A DNA stretch of 64,000 bases from Streptomyces shenzhenensis. Its GTDB lineage: Bacteria; Actinomycetota; Actinomycetes; Streptomycetales; Streptomycetaceae. The stretch spans positions 1 through 64,000 of the forward strand of contig NZ_PENI01000038.1 in the NCBI RefSeq assembly GCF_003688995.1, read 5' to 3'. Of the stretch, positions 43,205 through 52,530 are shown in pieces; position 1 is the stretch's first letter; every line of letters begins with the position of its first letter. The translations under genes and the position numbers were made by a program. Under the pieces are notes generated by a model. The model had not been told where the DNA came from. It made no database searches and was given only the letters and a program-made list of their open reading frames with translations.

Positions 43205-44394
43205 TGCTGCACATCCTTAGTGTTGATGGCGGCCACCGCCGAGGCGTCGACGTCCAACGAGGCGTCGTCGGCCCGGCGCTGGAGGAATGCGGTGAACTTC
43301 TCGTCCACGAGAGACTGGCGGATACGCTGGGCGTACTCCTTGAATGCCTTGTCCTCGTCGGTCTTCCTGCTGTCCAGCTGGTAGAAGGTGAGCTGGCCGG
43401 TGCCCGTCACGGGCGGCGATATCCCGCCTGGCTCGAGCTCGCCCAGTACGGACATGAGGTCCTGGTCATGGGTGTTCAGACCGGTCGAGCCGCTGCCGTC
43501 GTACGTGCCGGTCGTCAGCTCGGCGTCCGGTTCCCCGGAGACGGCCGAGAGGCGGCCCGCGGCCTGCACCCGGCGCTGGAGAGCGCTGACATGGGCCGCG
43601 GAGGCGTTCTTCGGCACCTGCACCACCAGCCGGCTGTACCGGTACGTGGTGGCGTTGGCGCTCCAGGCGTCCGGGTCGGCGTCGAACGCCTTGCGCACGT
43701 CGGCATCGGTGACGTGCAGCGGATCACCGGGGGTCTTGGCGAGCCGGATCTTGAGGCCGGTCGTCAGCTCGGTGAGCCGGTGACCGTAGTACTCCTCGGG
43801 GGAGAACTGCGAGACACCGTAGACGGTCCGGCCGGCGGCGATGTCCTGGGCGCGGGAGGCGTTCTCCTTCGTCCGCTCGGCTTCGAGGTCCGCGAAGTCA
43901 GCCGAGTCGATGAGCCCCTGTTCCTCGGCGAGCAGCAGGGTGGTCCTGTCCTCGCGGATCTCGTCGAACGCGCGGTCCTCCAGGCGCTGCAGCGCGGTCC
44001 TCTTCCCGGTCATCGCGCTCCAGGTGAACGGGGCCTGGAGGTGGTACGCGGTGCGCAGCTCGTTCTGGACTGTCGGGGCGAGCCGTTTCATGTGGAAGAT
44101 CAGCTCGTCGCGGGTGACGGGGTGCCCGTCCAGGGAGGCGACCTCGTCGCCGCGCTGGTGGCCGAGGGCCGTGACCGCGGCCACGGTGAGCGCGACGACG
44201 GCGACGCAGGCCGCGCCCAGCACGGCGAGGGTCCGCCGCGACAGCCACCCGCGGCCGGGGTCCTGCGGACGGGGTGCCCCGGTCCGCCCGCCGGCCGCTT
44301 TGCGGGCGCCGGGCCTCCTCGAACCGCTCGGCCGGCCCGCGCCACCCGCCCGGCCAGGGCTGCGGGAGCCCGCCCGGGTGGCCACCGCCTTCAC
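43201..44394 (-). CDS. Membrane-anchored SurA/PrsA-like peptidyl-prolyl isomerase or foldase
   Basis: 397 residues. Arg/Gly/Pro-rich cytosolic N-terminus, one membrane helix (about 57-78, TLAVLGAACVAVVALTVAAVTALG), then an extracytoplasmic domain resembling SurA N-terminal and rotamase-type chaperones (DGHPVTRDELIFHMKRLAPTVQNEL; VRKAFDADPDAWSANATTYRYSRLVV). GTG start and stop overlap both neighbours (GTGA, ATGA), so it is co-made with the fucosidase and the secreted beta-helix protein, which it probably helps fold. Confidence 0.7.
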   Translation of the reverse strand: MKAVATRAGSRSPGRAGGAGRPSGSRRPGARKAAGGRTGAPRPQDPGRGWLSRRTLAVLGAACVAVVALTVAAVTALGHQRGDEVASLDGHPVTRDELIFHMKRLAPTVQNELRTAYHLQAPFTWSAMTGKRTALQRLEDRAFDEIREDRTTLLLAEEQGLIDSADFADLEAERTKENASRAQDIAAGRTVYGVSQFSPEEYYGHRLTELTTGLKIRLAKTPGDPLHVTDADVRKAFDADPDAWSANATTYRYSRLVVQVPKNASAAHVSALQRRVQAAGRLSAVSGEPDAELTTGTYDGSGSTGLNTHDQDLMSVLGELEPGGISPPVTGTGQLTFYQLDSRKTDEDKAFKEYAQRIRQSLVDEKFTAFLQRRADDASLDVDASAVAAINTKDVQQ

Positions 44395-45815
44395 GAGGGC
44401 GTCCCGATCGCCGCCACCCGGGAGACCACGGGGGTGTCCCGGCTCTGGGTGATCTCGACGACGACCGTGTCCACCAGCGCCGGCGGAAAGGTGAGGATCC
44501 GCTGGTAGCCGACCGCGTTGGTCTCGGCGAGTGTCGTCCGGTCGCCCTGGTGACCGCCCCGTACGACGACATGCTCGATGCGCTGCCCCTGGGTGATCTC
44601 CTCGCCCAGCACGACCGCCTCGATGCGGCGGGGAGCCGCGAAGGCGAGCGTCACGGCGGGCCGGGTGTCGCTGTCGTCCGGACACCAAGGGGTACGGGCC
44701 CGGCCAGGCCAGGCTGTGGCGATATCGCCCGGGGTGCCGGAGGTGACCGTCGCGGCGGCCTCGATCCGGCGGGCGCGGAAGTCCGCGATGCGCTGCCCGA
44801 GCCGCTTGAGCGTGTCCACGTCGGCGTCCCGCAGGCGGCCGTCGGCGGCCGGGGGGACGTTGAGCAGAAAGCAGGAGTTGCCGCCGACCGACCGCAGGTA
44901 GACGGTGAACAGTTCGTCCACGGAACGGACCTGGTCGTCCTCGGCAGAGTGATGGAACCAGCCGGGCCGGATCGAGGTGTTGACCTCGGCCGGGTACCAG
45001 ACCAGGTCGTCCTCGTGCCCGGCCAGGGCGGCGCGGCTGCCCAGGTCGCGGTCGTCGCTGCGGACCAGCCGGGCGAAGGTGCCGTCGTCCGCCTGCTGGG
45101 AGCGGGACGCGGTCCGCTCGGCGTCCTGGAGGGCGCGCGGTACCACGCTCCACTCGTCGGGGCGGGTCTCGCCGGCCTCGTTGCCGCACCAGCGGACGTC
45201 GGGACCGCACACATTGATCACCGCGTCCGGCTGGTGTGCGCGGACCACCGCGTAGTAGCGCTCCCAGTCGTAGAGCTGGCATTTTCCGTTCGGGCCCTCG
45301 CCGTTGGCACCGTCCAGCCACACGGTGAACACCGGACCGTAGCGGGTGAGCAGTTCGGTGAGCTGGGCGACGTAGAAGTCGTCGTAGCCGGTTCCCGAGC
45401 CGTAGGACGCCTCGGTGCGGTCCCACGGGGAGAGATAGATCCCGAACTTCAGGCCGTGCCGGCGGGCCGCGTCGGCGACCTCGGCGACCACGTCGCCCTT
45501 GCCGTCGCGCCAGGGCGACGAGGCGACCGAGTGCCCGGTGACGTCGCTGGGCCACAGGCAGAACCCGTCGTGGTGCTTGCAGGTCAGGATGACCCCGGTC
45601 ATCCCCGCGCTCTTGAGCGCGGCGACCCACTGGTCCGCGTCCAGGTCCGACGGGTCGAAGAGGGCCGGGGCCTCATGGCCCTCGCCCCATTCCCGGTGCG
45701 TCATGGTGTTCATCCCGAAGTGGATGAACCCGTAGAACTCCATCTCCTGCCAGCCGAGTTGCCGCTCGCTCGGCCGGACCGAGGCCAGTGCCCGCCCGGA
45801 CTGCGCGGCACTCAT
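44391..45815 (-). CDS. Alpha-L-fucosidase, GH29
   Basis: 474 residues, no signal peptide, so probably cytoplasmic. GH29 features: FYGFIHFGMNTMTHREWGEG, GVILTCKHHDGFCLWPS, and the nucleophile Asp168 in FTVWLDGANGEG. Releases L-fucose from imported oligosaccharides. Translationally coupled at both ends. Together with GH35 and the fucose oxidation genes it defines the substrate as fucosylated. Confidence 0.92.
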   Translation of the reverse strand: MSAAQSGRALASVRPSERQLGWQEMEFYGFIHFGMNTMTHREWGEGHEAPALFDPSDLDADQWVAALKSAGMTGVILTCKHHDGFCLWPSDVTGHSVASSPWRDGKGDVVAEVADAARRHGLKFGIYLSPWDRTEASYGSGTGYDDFYVAQLTELLTRYGPVFTVWLDGANGEGPNGKCQLYDWERYYAVVRAHQPDAVINVCGPDVRWCGNEAGETRPDEWSVVPRALQDAERTASRSQQADDGTFARLVRSDDRDLGSRAALAGHEDDLVWYPAEVNTSIRPGWFHHSAEDDQVRSVDELFTVYLRSVGGNSCFLLNVPPAADGRLRDADVDTLKRLGQRIADFRARRIEAAATVTSGTPGDIATAWPGRARTPWCPDDSDTRPAVTLAFAAPRRIEAVVLGEEITQGQRIEHVVVRGGHQGDRTTLAETNAVGYQRILTFPPALVDTVVVEITQSRDTPVVSRVAAIGTPS

Positions 45816-46009
45816 CGGAACCTCCGGTTGTACGAGGCGAGGAGCAGCAGCAACCCGGCCAGTGCGAGGAGCATCACCCCGAGGTGCCCCCATCCGACGG
45901 TCGACCGCTCGATCACCACGAGCGCCACACAGGCCGCCGCGACGAGCGTGCGCACGGTGACGAGCAGCGCCGTTCGCATCGAGTCCTTCATTTCGGCCAT
46001 ACCGGCCAT
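45812..46009 (-). CDS. Small membrane protein, DUF6903-like
   Basis: 65 residues, two hydrophobic segments (TALLVTVRTLVAAACVALVVI and LGVMLLALAGLLLLLASY) ending in NRRFR. Similar small proteins occur beside sugar ABC permeases. Good ribosome site GGAAGGAAGG supports this start, and its stop overlaps the fucosidase start. Function unknown; may assist the permease complex. Confidence 0.65.
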   Translation of the reverse strand: MAGMAEMKDSMRTALLVTVRTLVAAACVALVVIERSTVGWGHLGVMLLALAGLLLLLASYNRRFR

Positions 46010-46043
46010 ATTCGGCCTTCCTTCCGCTGGGGCTGTGCGGCCG

Positions 46044-46937
46044 TCAGCCCTTGACTCCGCCGGATGCCATGCCTTCGATGAGCCGCTTCTGGATGAATGC
46101 GTAGACGATCAGGACGGGCACGATGACGATGACCATGCCGGCGTACAGCCGCCCGTAGTCGGCCGCGGCCTTCTGGGCGGTGAACAGGTTGAGCAGGCCG
46201 ACCTGGACGGTCTTGCCGTCGCCAGGCAGCAGGGTGAGCGAGATGATGAAGTCGTTCCAGTAGGCGAGGAAGTTGAAGAGGATGACGGTGGTGACCGCGG
46301 GGCGTGCCATCGGCAGCATGATCCGGGTCATGATCCGCCAGCGGGACGCGCCGTCGAGCGAGGCCGCCTCCTCGTACTCGACCGGGATGGACCGGAAGTA
46401 CGCGGTGAGCAGATAGATGGTGAAGGGGATCGAGGTGGCGGCGTAGACGAGCGACAGCATGGCCGGGTTGTCGATGAAGAACCCCCCGGGGAAGACGTCC
46501 ACGAGCGCCTTGTCCCAGCCGACCAGCATCAGGAAGATCGGTACGACGATGTAGTTGACGTTGACGAACAGCCCGCCGAGCAGGGCGATCTCCACGATGC
46601 CGCGGCCCGGGAAGTCGTACCGGGCGATGACGTAGGCGGCGGGCACGGACACCGCGAGGACCAGGACGAGGCCGAGCACGGTCACGAACACCGAGGTCAG
46701 GAAGTACTGCCCCAGGTGCGCGTCGACGAACGCGTCGGCGTAGTTCTGCAGGCGCAGGCCTTCGGGCAGCGTCCAGGGGCTGCCGAAGAACTCGCTCTTC
46801 TTCTTCAGCGAGGCGAGCAGCACCCAGACGACCGGCACCGCGATGGCGAGCGCGAGGGCGAGGACGAGCGCATAGGTGAGCACACGTCCGGTCCGCGAGC
46901 GGACGGCGCGCGAACGGGAGGAGTTGATCACAGTCAT
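46044..46937 (-). CDS. Carbohydrate ABC transporter permease (MalG type)
   Basis: 297 residues, six helices. The EAA coupling loop reads EYEEAASLDGASRWRIMTRIMLPMARP. Works with the upstream permease and binding protein. No ATPase gene is present in the cluster, as is usual in Streptomyces, where a shared MsiK ATPase serves many sugar importers. Confidence 0.92.
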   Translation of the reverse strand: MTVINSSRSRAVRSRTGRVLTYALVLALALAIAVPVVWVLLASLKKKSEFFGSPWTLPEGLRLQNYADAFVDAHLGQYFLTSVFVTVLGLVLVLAVSVPAAYVIARYDFPGRGIVEIALLGGLFVNVNYIVVPIFLMLVGWDKALVDVFPGGFFIDNPAMLSLVYAATSIPFTIYLLTAYFRSIPVEYEEAASLDGASRWRIMTRIMLPMARPAVTTVILFNFLAYWNDFIISLTLLPGDGKTVQVGLLNLFTAQKAAADYGRLYAGMVIVIVPVLIVYAFIQKRLIEGMASGGVKG

Positions 46938-46948
46938 GGTGCCTGTCC

Positions 46949-47935
46949 TCAGAACTGGAGGGGCTCGCGCCGCGTGGCCCGGCTCACCAGGAGCGACACA
47001 AGGAACGAGAACGCGAAGATGACGACACCGATGGCCATGCCGTAGCCGTACGACGAATTCGTGTACGCCTGCTTGTACATGTAGCTCAGCAGCACTTCGG
47101 AGGAGCTGTCGGGGCCGCCGCCGGTCATCGCACGGACCAGCACAAAACTCAGGTTGACCGCGCTCATGATGAAGAAGGTCAGCGAGGTCCGCAGGTTCTG
47201 CCAGATCAGCGGCAGGGTGATGGAGAAGAACTGCCGGGTGACGGAGGCGCCGTCGAGCGAGGCGGCCTCGTACAGCTCCTCGGGGATGCCAGCCATGCTC
47301 GACATGTAGAGGACCATGTAGTAGCCCAGCGACTGCCAGACCATCGCGATGGCGACGGAGTAGAGCACGATCTTCTGGTTGCCGAGCCAGACCTGCTGCC
47401 AGCCGTCCAGGGACAGCAGTCGCAGGGCCCCGTTGAGCAGGCCGTTCTTCTGGTCGTAGACGGCGGAGAAGATCGCCGCGATCACGACCACGGAGAGAAT
47501 GTTCGGAATGTACAGGACGAACCGGAGGAGGTTGCGGCCGCGCAGCTTCTGCCGTGTCATGATCGCGGCGAGGAACAGGCCCATGCCCATGGTCACCACG
47601 GTCACCACGACCAGGAGCGCGACCGTGTTCTGGAAGGCGCGCACGAACTGGTCGTCGTCCATCAGATGACGGAAGTTGTCCAGCCCCACGAACTTCATGT
47701 CCGGGGAGAACCCGCTCCAGGTGTAGAGCGACATCCGGAACACGTTCATGGTCGGGTAGACCATGAACACCGCGAAGAGCACCAGCGCGGGCAGCAGGCA
47801 GGCGAGCACGAAGCGCAGGTCGCCGCGGCGCCGCCGAACCGGGGAACGGGCACCGCGCCGGGAGCCTCGGGGGGACGGGGCGGAACGCGCTGTGCGCTCC
47901 GCCGAGTCATGGGGTGGGGTGGAGAGGGTCGTCAC
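46949..47935 (-). CDS. Carbohydrate ABC transporter permease (MalF type)
   Basis: 328 residues with a basic N-terminal tail and six helices. Coupling loop ELYEAASLDGASVTRQFFSITLPL. Separated from the binding-protein gene by 109 bp holding a strong hairpin. Confidence 0.92.
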   Translation of the reverse strand: MTTLSTPPHDSAERTARSAPSPRGSRRGARSPVRRRRGDLRFVLACLLPALVLFAVFMVYPTMNVFRMSLYTWSGFSPDMKFVGLDNFRHLMDDDQFVRAFQNTVALLVVVTVVTMGMGLFLAAIMTRQKLRGRNLLRFVLYIPNILSVVVIAAIFSAVYDQKNGLLNGALRLLSLDGWQQVWLGNQKIVLYSVAIAMVWQSLGYYMVLYMSSMAGIPEELYEAASLDGASVTRQFFSITLPLIWQNLRTSLTFFIMSAVNLSFVLVRAMTGGGPDSSSEVLLSYMYKQAYTNSSYGYGMAIGVVIFAFSFLVSLLVSRATRREPLQF

Positions 47936-48004
47936 CGTGCCGGTCCTCCGGTCGTACGAAACAGTCCTGGGTGAGCCGAGAGGATCTCCCGGGTTCTGGG
48001 AGCA

Positions 48005-48039
48005 CCGGCGGCGGCCCGGCTGATCCGGGCCGCCGCCGG
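48005..48039 (-). terminator. 15-bp perfect hairpin between binding-protein and permease genes
   Basis: Arms CCGGCGGCGGCCCGG (48005-48019) and its exact complement (48025-48039), 5-nt loop. Located 5 bp beyond the binding-protein stop and upstream of the permeases. It would act as a partial terminator or 3' RNA stabiliser, raising binding-protein levels relative to permease, as in other sugar operons. Confidence 0.75.
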
Positions 48040-48044
48040 GCCGG

Positions 48045-49367
48045 TCAGTCGCCCGCCTGGCGCAGCTTCTCGCTGGCCTCGTTCAGCGCGGACTGCCACT
48101 TGGCCTCGGTGGTGTCGCCGCTGATGATGCTGTTGGCTGTGTCGAAGAGGGTGGCCTTGATGTCGACGCCCTCGACGGGTGCGGTGGAGGCGAAACCGCC
48201 GACCAGCGCGGAGACCGACGGGTCCTCGTAGAGCTTGTAGAACTCGGCACTCTCACCGGTCAGGCTGTTCGCGATGCCCTCGATGGGCTGGATCGCGTTG
48301 GACTTGGCGAAGATCTCGGCGGCCTTGTCGGAGTACAGGTAGGCGATGAAGTCCTTCGCCGCGTCCTTGTTCCTGGCGGCGCCGGGGACCCACGCCGACT
48401 CGACCGACGTGGTCAGGTACCGCTTGCCGCCCTCGGTGGCGGCGGGCAGCGGGGTCAGGCCCCATGCGAAGCCCTTCGCACGCGGGGCGTCCGCCATCTC
48501 GCCGGTGATCCAGGTGCCGTTCGGCATGAACAGCGCCTTGTTGTCGAGGATCGACTGCTGGTTCTTGGTGAAGTCCTGCTCGTTGGCGTAGCCGACGGTG
48601 GTCGGGGCGGCGTAGCTGAGCAGCCTGGTGGTGATGTCGAGCGCCTTCTTGGCGTTCGCCGTCTTCCAGACGTCCTTCTTGTACGTCATGACGTCGGTGT
48701 AGAACTGCTCCCCGCCGATGTCGGCGAGCAGTGCGTAGAAGTAGGAGTCGAGGTAGCCGCTCGTCGGGTAGGTGAACAGCGCGATGCCCTGCTTCTTGGC
48801 CTTGTCGCCCAGCTCGAACATCTCGTCCCAGGTGGCCGGGACCTGCCAGCCCTGCTCCATGAACAGGCCCTGGTTGTAGAACAGTCCGGTCGGCGCGTAG
48901 TACAGCGGCATCAGATACGTCTGGTCCGTGCCGTACGGATTGGTGTTGAGGTTGCCGACGATGCCGTCGGTGAGCTTGTCCCCCACCGTCCTGTCCTCGC
49001 CCGGGACCTGGGTCTTCAACACCGGGGTGAGGTCTTCGAGGGCCTTGTCCTTGATCAGGGTCTCGGGGAGGGCGGCCTTGCGGCCCTGGCCGAGCACCAC
49101 GACGTCCGGGTACTTGCCCGCCTTCATGTTCGGGGTGATCTCGTCCTCGATGCTCTTCGAGATCTGCAACTGGACATCGACGTCGGGGTGCGATGCCTCG
49201 TAGGCCTTGATGACCTCCGAGTACATGGCCCGGCCGTAACCGCCTTCGAGGGCGGCGACCTTGAGGGTCGTCCTGCCCGAGCCCGCGTCGTCGCCGCCGG
49301 ACGAGCAACCGACGAGCAGACAGAGTGCCGTCACCGCGGTGCCCGCAAGGGCGAGCGATCTCCTCAT
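48045..49367 (-). CDS. Extracellular sugar-binding lipoprotein (family 1)
   Basis: 440 residues. Lipoprotein signal with lipobox LLVGC (Cys21) after MRRSLALAGTAVTALC. Family 1 features: KYPDVVVLGQGRKAALPE, YYAPTGLFYNQGLF, LFMPNGTWITGEMADAPR. Ribosome site GGAAGGA. First gene of the glycan operon, downstream of LacI-type operators. Likely binds a fucosylated or galactosylated oligosaccharide. Confidence 0.9.
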   Translation of the reverse strand: MRRSLALAGTAVTALCLLVGCSSGGDDAGSGRTTLKVAALEGGYGRAMYSEVIKAYEASHPDVDVQLQISKSIEDEITPNMKAGKYPDVVVLGQGRKAALPETLIKDKALEDLTPVLKTQVPGEDRTVGDKLTDGIVGNLNTNPYGTDQTYLMPLYYAPTGLFYNQGLFMEQGWQVPATWDEMFELGDKAKKQGIALFTYPTSGYLDSYFYALLADIGGEQFYTDVMTYKKDVWKTANAKKALDITTRLLSYAAPTTVGYANEQDFTKNQQSILDNKALFMPNGTWITGEMADAPRAKGFAWGLTPLPAATEGGKRYLTTSVESAWVPGAARNKDAAKDFIAYLYSDKAAEIFAKSNAIQPIEGIANSLTGESAEFYKLYEDPSVSALVGGFASTAPVEGVDIKATLFDTANSIISGDTTEAKWQSALNEASEKLRQAGD

Positions 49368-49513
49368 TTGGGGTCCTTCCCGTGGACAGCAGTTGCCCAC
49401 CTGACTGCGAGCGGTAGTGCGGGGCCGGCGCAGGGACGCGTCGCAGGCCGAAGCGCCGGCACACCGCGCCACCGCATCCCGGTCCGGCCATGCCGTGGTC
49501 CGGGACTGTTACG

Positions 49514-49529
49514 GTGGCACCGATAACAT
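49514..49529. promoter_or_regulatory. LacI-type operator upstream of the sugar-binding protein gene
   Basis: GTGGCACCGATAACAT shares CACCGATAACAT exactly with the operator at 50681-50692 beside the lacI-type gene. It lies about 150 bp upstream of the binding-protein start. A weaker related palindrome, ATGGCATCGATCTCAT, follows at 49541-49556. Confidence 0.7.
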
Positions 49530-49608
49530 GATGCGCAACGATGGCATCGATCTCATGGGTGCGCAAGGGTCAGCCGCAGGCTGATTCAGCCGATGGCCGA
49601 AACGTTAC

Positions 49609-50625
49609 TCACTGCGGGCGCGGCGGGGCCGTCGAGGAACGCACGGACAACGTGGGGGTGCTGACGGGCTCCTCGCCCTCGGTGTCACCTTGCAGCAGCA
49701 GGGTGACCGCGGCCGCGCCGTAGGCGAAGAAGTCCTGCCTGACGGCCGTCAGCGGCGGCGCGCAGAACGCGGCAAGCGCGATGTCGTCGACACTGACGAT
49801 CGACACGTCCTCGGGCACCGAGCGGCCGCGCTCGCGCAGGGCGCGGATCACCCCGAACGCCATCTCGTCGCTCGCCACGAAGACCGCGGTGACCTCCGGG
49901 ATCATCGCGATGATCTGGCCCTGCCGGTACCCGGAGCCGGGCGACCAGTCGCCCTCCAGCGGCGGCGGGGCCTCGATCCCCGCCGCCTCCAGGCAGTCCC
50001 GCCAGCCCTGGCGCCGCTGCCGAGCCTCGATCCACTCGTCCGGCCCTGAGACGTGCCAGACCTGACGATGCCCCAGGTCGAGCAGGTGCTGGGTGGCGAT
50101 CCGCCCGGCCTCCATCTGGTCGATGCCGAGGACCCGGGCGCCCGCGGTCCGCGAACCGTCGAGCGTGACCGTCGGGATGTCGCCGGTGATGTCTTCCATC
50201 TTCTTCGTCACGGAGATGAGCGGAACCGCGATCACCAGTCCGTCGACACCCTGGTCGGCGAGCCTGGCCAGCGCGCCCTCCATCAGGCCGACGTCGAGCG
50301 CGGAGATGGTAGCGATGCTCACCGCGTACCCGGCCGCGCCCGCTGCCGACTCGACACCCGCCGTCACCGCCGAGCGCGAGTAGTAGCCGCCGGACGCCAG
50401 CAGGACGAGCCCGATGGTGTGGCTGCGCCCCGAGGACAGGGCTCTGGCCGCGCTGTTGAACCGGTAGCCGGCCTGCTCCACGGCGGCCAGCACCCGCCTG
50501 CGGGTCTCGGGGTTGACGTTCGGTGAGCCGCGCAGCGCGCGCGAGACCGTCTGGGCCGACACACCCGCGATGCGAGCCACGTCGGCCATGCTCGGCTGCC
50601 TCTGCCGCACAGTGTCCTCGTTCAT
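49609..50625 (-). CDS. LacI-family transcriptional regulator
   Basis: 338 residues: N-terminal HTH and hinge (MADVARIAGVSAQTVSRALR, ending ARALSSGRS, about 13-68) and a periplasmic-binding-like ligand domain (about 70-330). ATG after GGAAGG, preferred to an in-frame ATG 27 bp upstream. Located between the importer operon and the divergent beta-galactosidase; matching operators lie in both promoter regions, so it probably represses both and itself. Confidence 0.92.
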   Translation of the reverse strand: MNEDTVRQRQPSMADVARIAGVSAQTVSRALRGSPNVNPETRRRVLAAVEQAGYRFNSAARALSSGRSHTIGLVLLASGGYYSRSAVTAGVESAAGAAGYAVSIATISALDVGLMEGALARLADQGVDGLVIAVPLISVTKKMEDITGDIPTVTLDGSRTAGARVLGIDQMEAGRIATQHLLDLGHRQVWHVSGPDEWIEARQRRQGWRDCLEAAGIEAPPPLEGDWSPGSGYRQGQIIAMIPEVTAVFVASDEMAFGVIRALRERGRSVPEDVSIVSVDDIALAAFCAPPLTAVRQDFFAYGAAAVTLLLQGDTEGEEPVSTPTLSVRSSTAPPRPQ

Positions 50626-50676
50626 CGCCTTCCCTCCCCCGACGCCATCCAAGGGAGCCTACCAATCTTGTCACCC

Positions 50677-50692
50677 ATGTCACCGATAACAT
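50677..50692. promoter_or_regulatory. LacI-type operator in the lacI / beta-galactosidase divergent promoter
   Basis: ATGTCACCGATAACAT reads ATGTYAYCGRTRACAT, a palindrome centred on CG, typical of LacI-family operators. TAACAT within it is placed 12 bp before the GTG of the galactosidase, as expected of a -10 element for a leaderless transcript. Confidence 0.72.
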
Positions 50693-50703
50693 ACCCTCCA
50701 TCC

Positions 50704-52530
50704 GTGACAGAGCACATCACCGAGCCACGGCCCCCAGCCGATGCGCCGGTCACCACCCCCACGGCCACACTCTCCTGGCGCGACGGCCGCCTGTACCGCA
50801 ACGCCGTCCCCCACCGCATCCTGTCCGGTGCGATGCACTACTTCCGGGTGCACCCCGGCCTCTGGCGAGACCGCATCCGACGGATAGCCGACCTCGGGCT
50901 CAACACGGTCGACACCTACGTGGCCTGGAACTTCCACCAGCCCCGCGAAGGCGAGCCCCCGTCCTTCGACGGCTGGCGGGATCTCGAACGGTTCGTCCGC
51001 ATGGCGGGCGAGGAGGGCCTCGACGTCGTCGTCCGGCCCGGCCCCTACATCTGCGCCGAGTGGTCCAACGGCGGTCTGCCGAGCTGGCTCACCGCGAAGG
51101 ACCTCACGATCCGCAGCTCCGACCCGGCGTTCACCTCGGCCGTCGGCCACTGGTTCGACGAGCTGATCCCGCGCCTGGCCGCACTCCAGGCGTGCGAGGG
51201 CGGACCGGTCGTCGCGGTCCAGGTGGAGAACGAGTTCGGCAGTTACGGCGACGACCACGCCTATCTGCGCTGGAGCCGTGCGGCCTTGGCCGAACGAGGC
51301 ATCCGGGAGCTGCTGTTCACCGCCGACGGGCCCACGGACCTCATGCTGGACAGCGGCACCCTGCCCGGCACCCTGGCCGCCGCCACCCTGGGCTCCAGGC
51401 CTGAGGTCGCCCGGCGCCTCCTGGCCGGCCGCCGCCCCGACGAACCCTTTCTGGTCGCCGAGTTCTGGAACGGCTGGTTCGACCACTGGGGCGACCACCA
51501 CCATGTCCGCGGAGTCGACAGCGCCGTCCGCACCCTGCGCGGCATCATCGCCGACCACGGCAGTGTCAGCATCTACATGGCGCACGGCGGCACCAGCTTC
51601 GGCCTGTGGGCGGGGGCCAATGAGACCGAGGGCCGGCTGGAACCCATCGTCACCAGCTACGACTCCGACGCGCCCATCGCCGAGGACGGCCGTCTCACCC
51701 CCAAGTTCTTCGCCATGCGCGAGGCACTCGGCACGGACCGACCGCTGCGCTCTCCCGAGCGGTTGCCGGTCCTTCCTCCCGCACGCCTTCCCCTCGTCCA
51801 CCGCACGGACCTGCTCCCCGCGCTGGCGGCCGTGCCCGCCCGGTCCACGGCCTCCCCGAGCCCTGCCACGTTCGAACAGCTCGGCCTCGACGCGGGCATG
51901 GTCCGGTATGTCGCCCACCCGCGCATACCGGCGGGCGAGCACCGGCTGATCTTCACCGATGTGCGCGACCGGGCCCTGGTCTTCGTCGACGGCGCCTTCC
52001 TCGGCGTCACGGACCCCGGCTCCCCCGAGCTGACCGTGTCCGGGACGGGCGAGATCGTACGGCTGGAGGTCGTGGTCGAGAACCTCGGCCGGGTCAACTA
52101 CGGTCCCCGCGTCGGCCGGCACAAGGGCCTGCTCGGTCCGGTCCTCGTCGACCGGCGCATGGTGCAGGGATGGCAGAGCACACCGGTCGCGCTCCAGGAG
52201 TGGTCACCGGCCGAACTGTCGCAGGCGCTCGGTGCGGGCCCCGCGACCACGTCCGCCGGATTCGCCACCGCCGACATCGAGGTCGGCACACCGGCGGACA
52301 CCTTTCTCGCACTGCCCGGATCGGCCCACGGCCTCGTCTGGGTCAACGGGTTCCTGCTCGGACGCCACTGGGAGATCGGCCCCCAGGTCACCCTGTACTG
52401 CCCCGCTCCCCTGCTGCACGCCGGCCGCAACACCGTCACCGTCCTCGAACTGGAACGTCTCGGCGAGACCCTGGAGCTCCGGGACCGCCCCGAGCTGGGG
52501 CCGCCGGAGGAGTACGTGGAGGAGTTCTGA
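50704..52530 (+). CDS. Beta-galactosidase, GH35
   Basis: 608 residues. GH35 barrel start SGAMHYFRVHPGLWRDRIRR, RPGPYICAEWSNGGLPSWL, acid/base Glu177 in VENEFGSYG, nucleophile Glu253 in VAEFWNGWF, then beta domains to the end. No signal peptide, so it acts on imported sugars. GTG 50704 is preferred over ATG 50668, which precedes the operator; neither has a ribosome site, so the message is probably leaderless. Confidence 0.93.
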   Translation: MTEHITEPRPPADAPVTTPTATLSWRDGRLYRNAVPHRILSGAMHYFRVHPGLWRDRIRRIADLGLNTVDTYVAWNFHQPREGEPPSFDGWRDLERFVRMAGEEGLDVVVRPGPYICAEWSNGGLPSWLTAKDLTIRSSDPAFTSAVGHWFDELIPRLAALQACEGGPVVAVQVENEFGSYGDDHAYLRWSRAALAERGIRELLFTADGPTDLMLDSGTLPGTLAAATLGSRPEVARRLLAGRRPDEPFLVAEFWNGWFDHWGDHHHVRGVDSAVRTLRGIIADHGSVSIYMAHGGTSFGLWAGANETEGRLEPIVTSYDSDAPIAEDGRLTPKFFAMREALGTDRPLRSPERLPVLPPARLPLVHRTDLLPALAAVPARSTASPSPATFEQLGLDAGMVRYVAHPRIPAGEHRLIFTDVRDRALVFVDGAFLGVTDPGSPELTVSGTGEIVRLEVVVENLGRVNYGPRVGRHKGLLGPVLVDRRMVQGWQSTPVALQEWSPAELSQALGAGPATTSAGFATADIEVGTPADTFLALPGSAHGLVWVNGFLLGRHWEIGPQVTLYCPAPLLHAGRNTVTVLELERLGETLELRDRPELGPPEEYVEEF

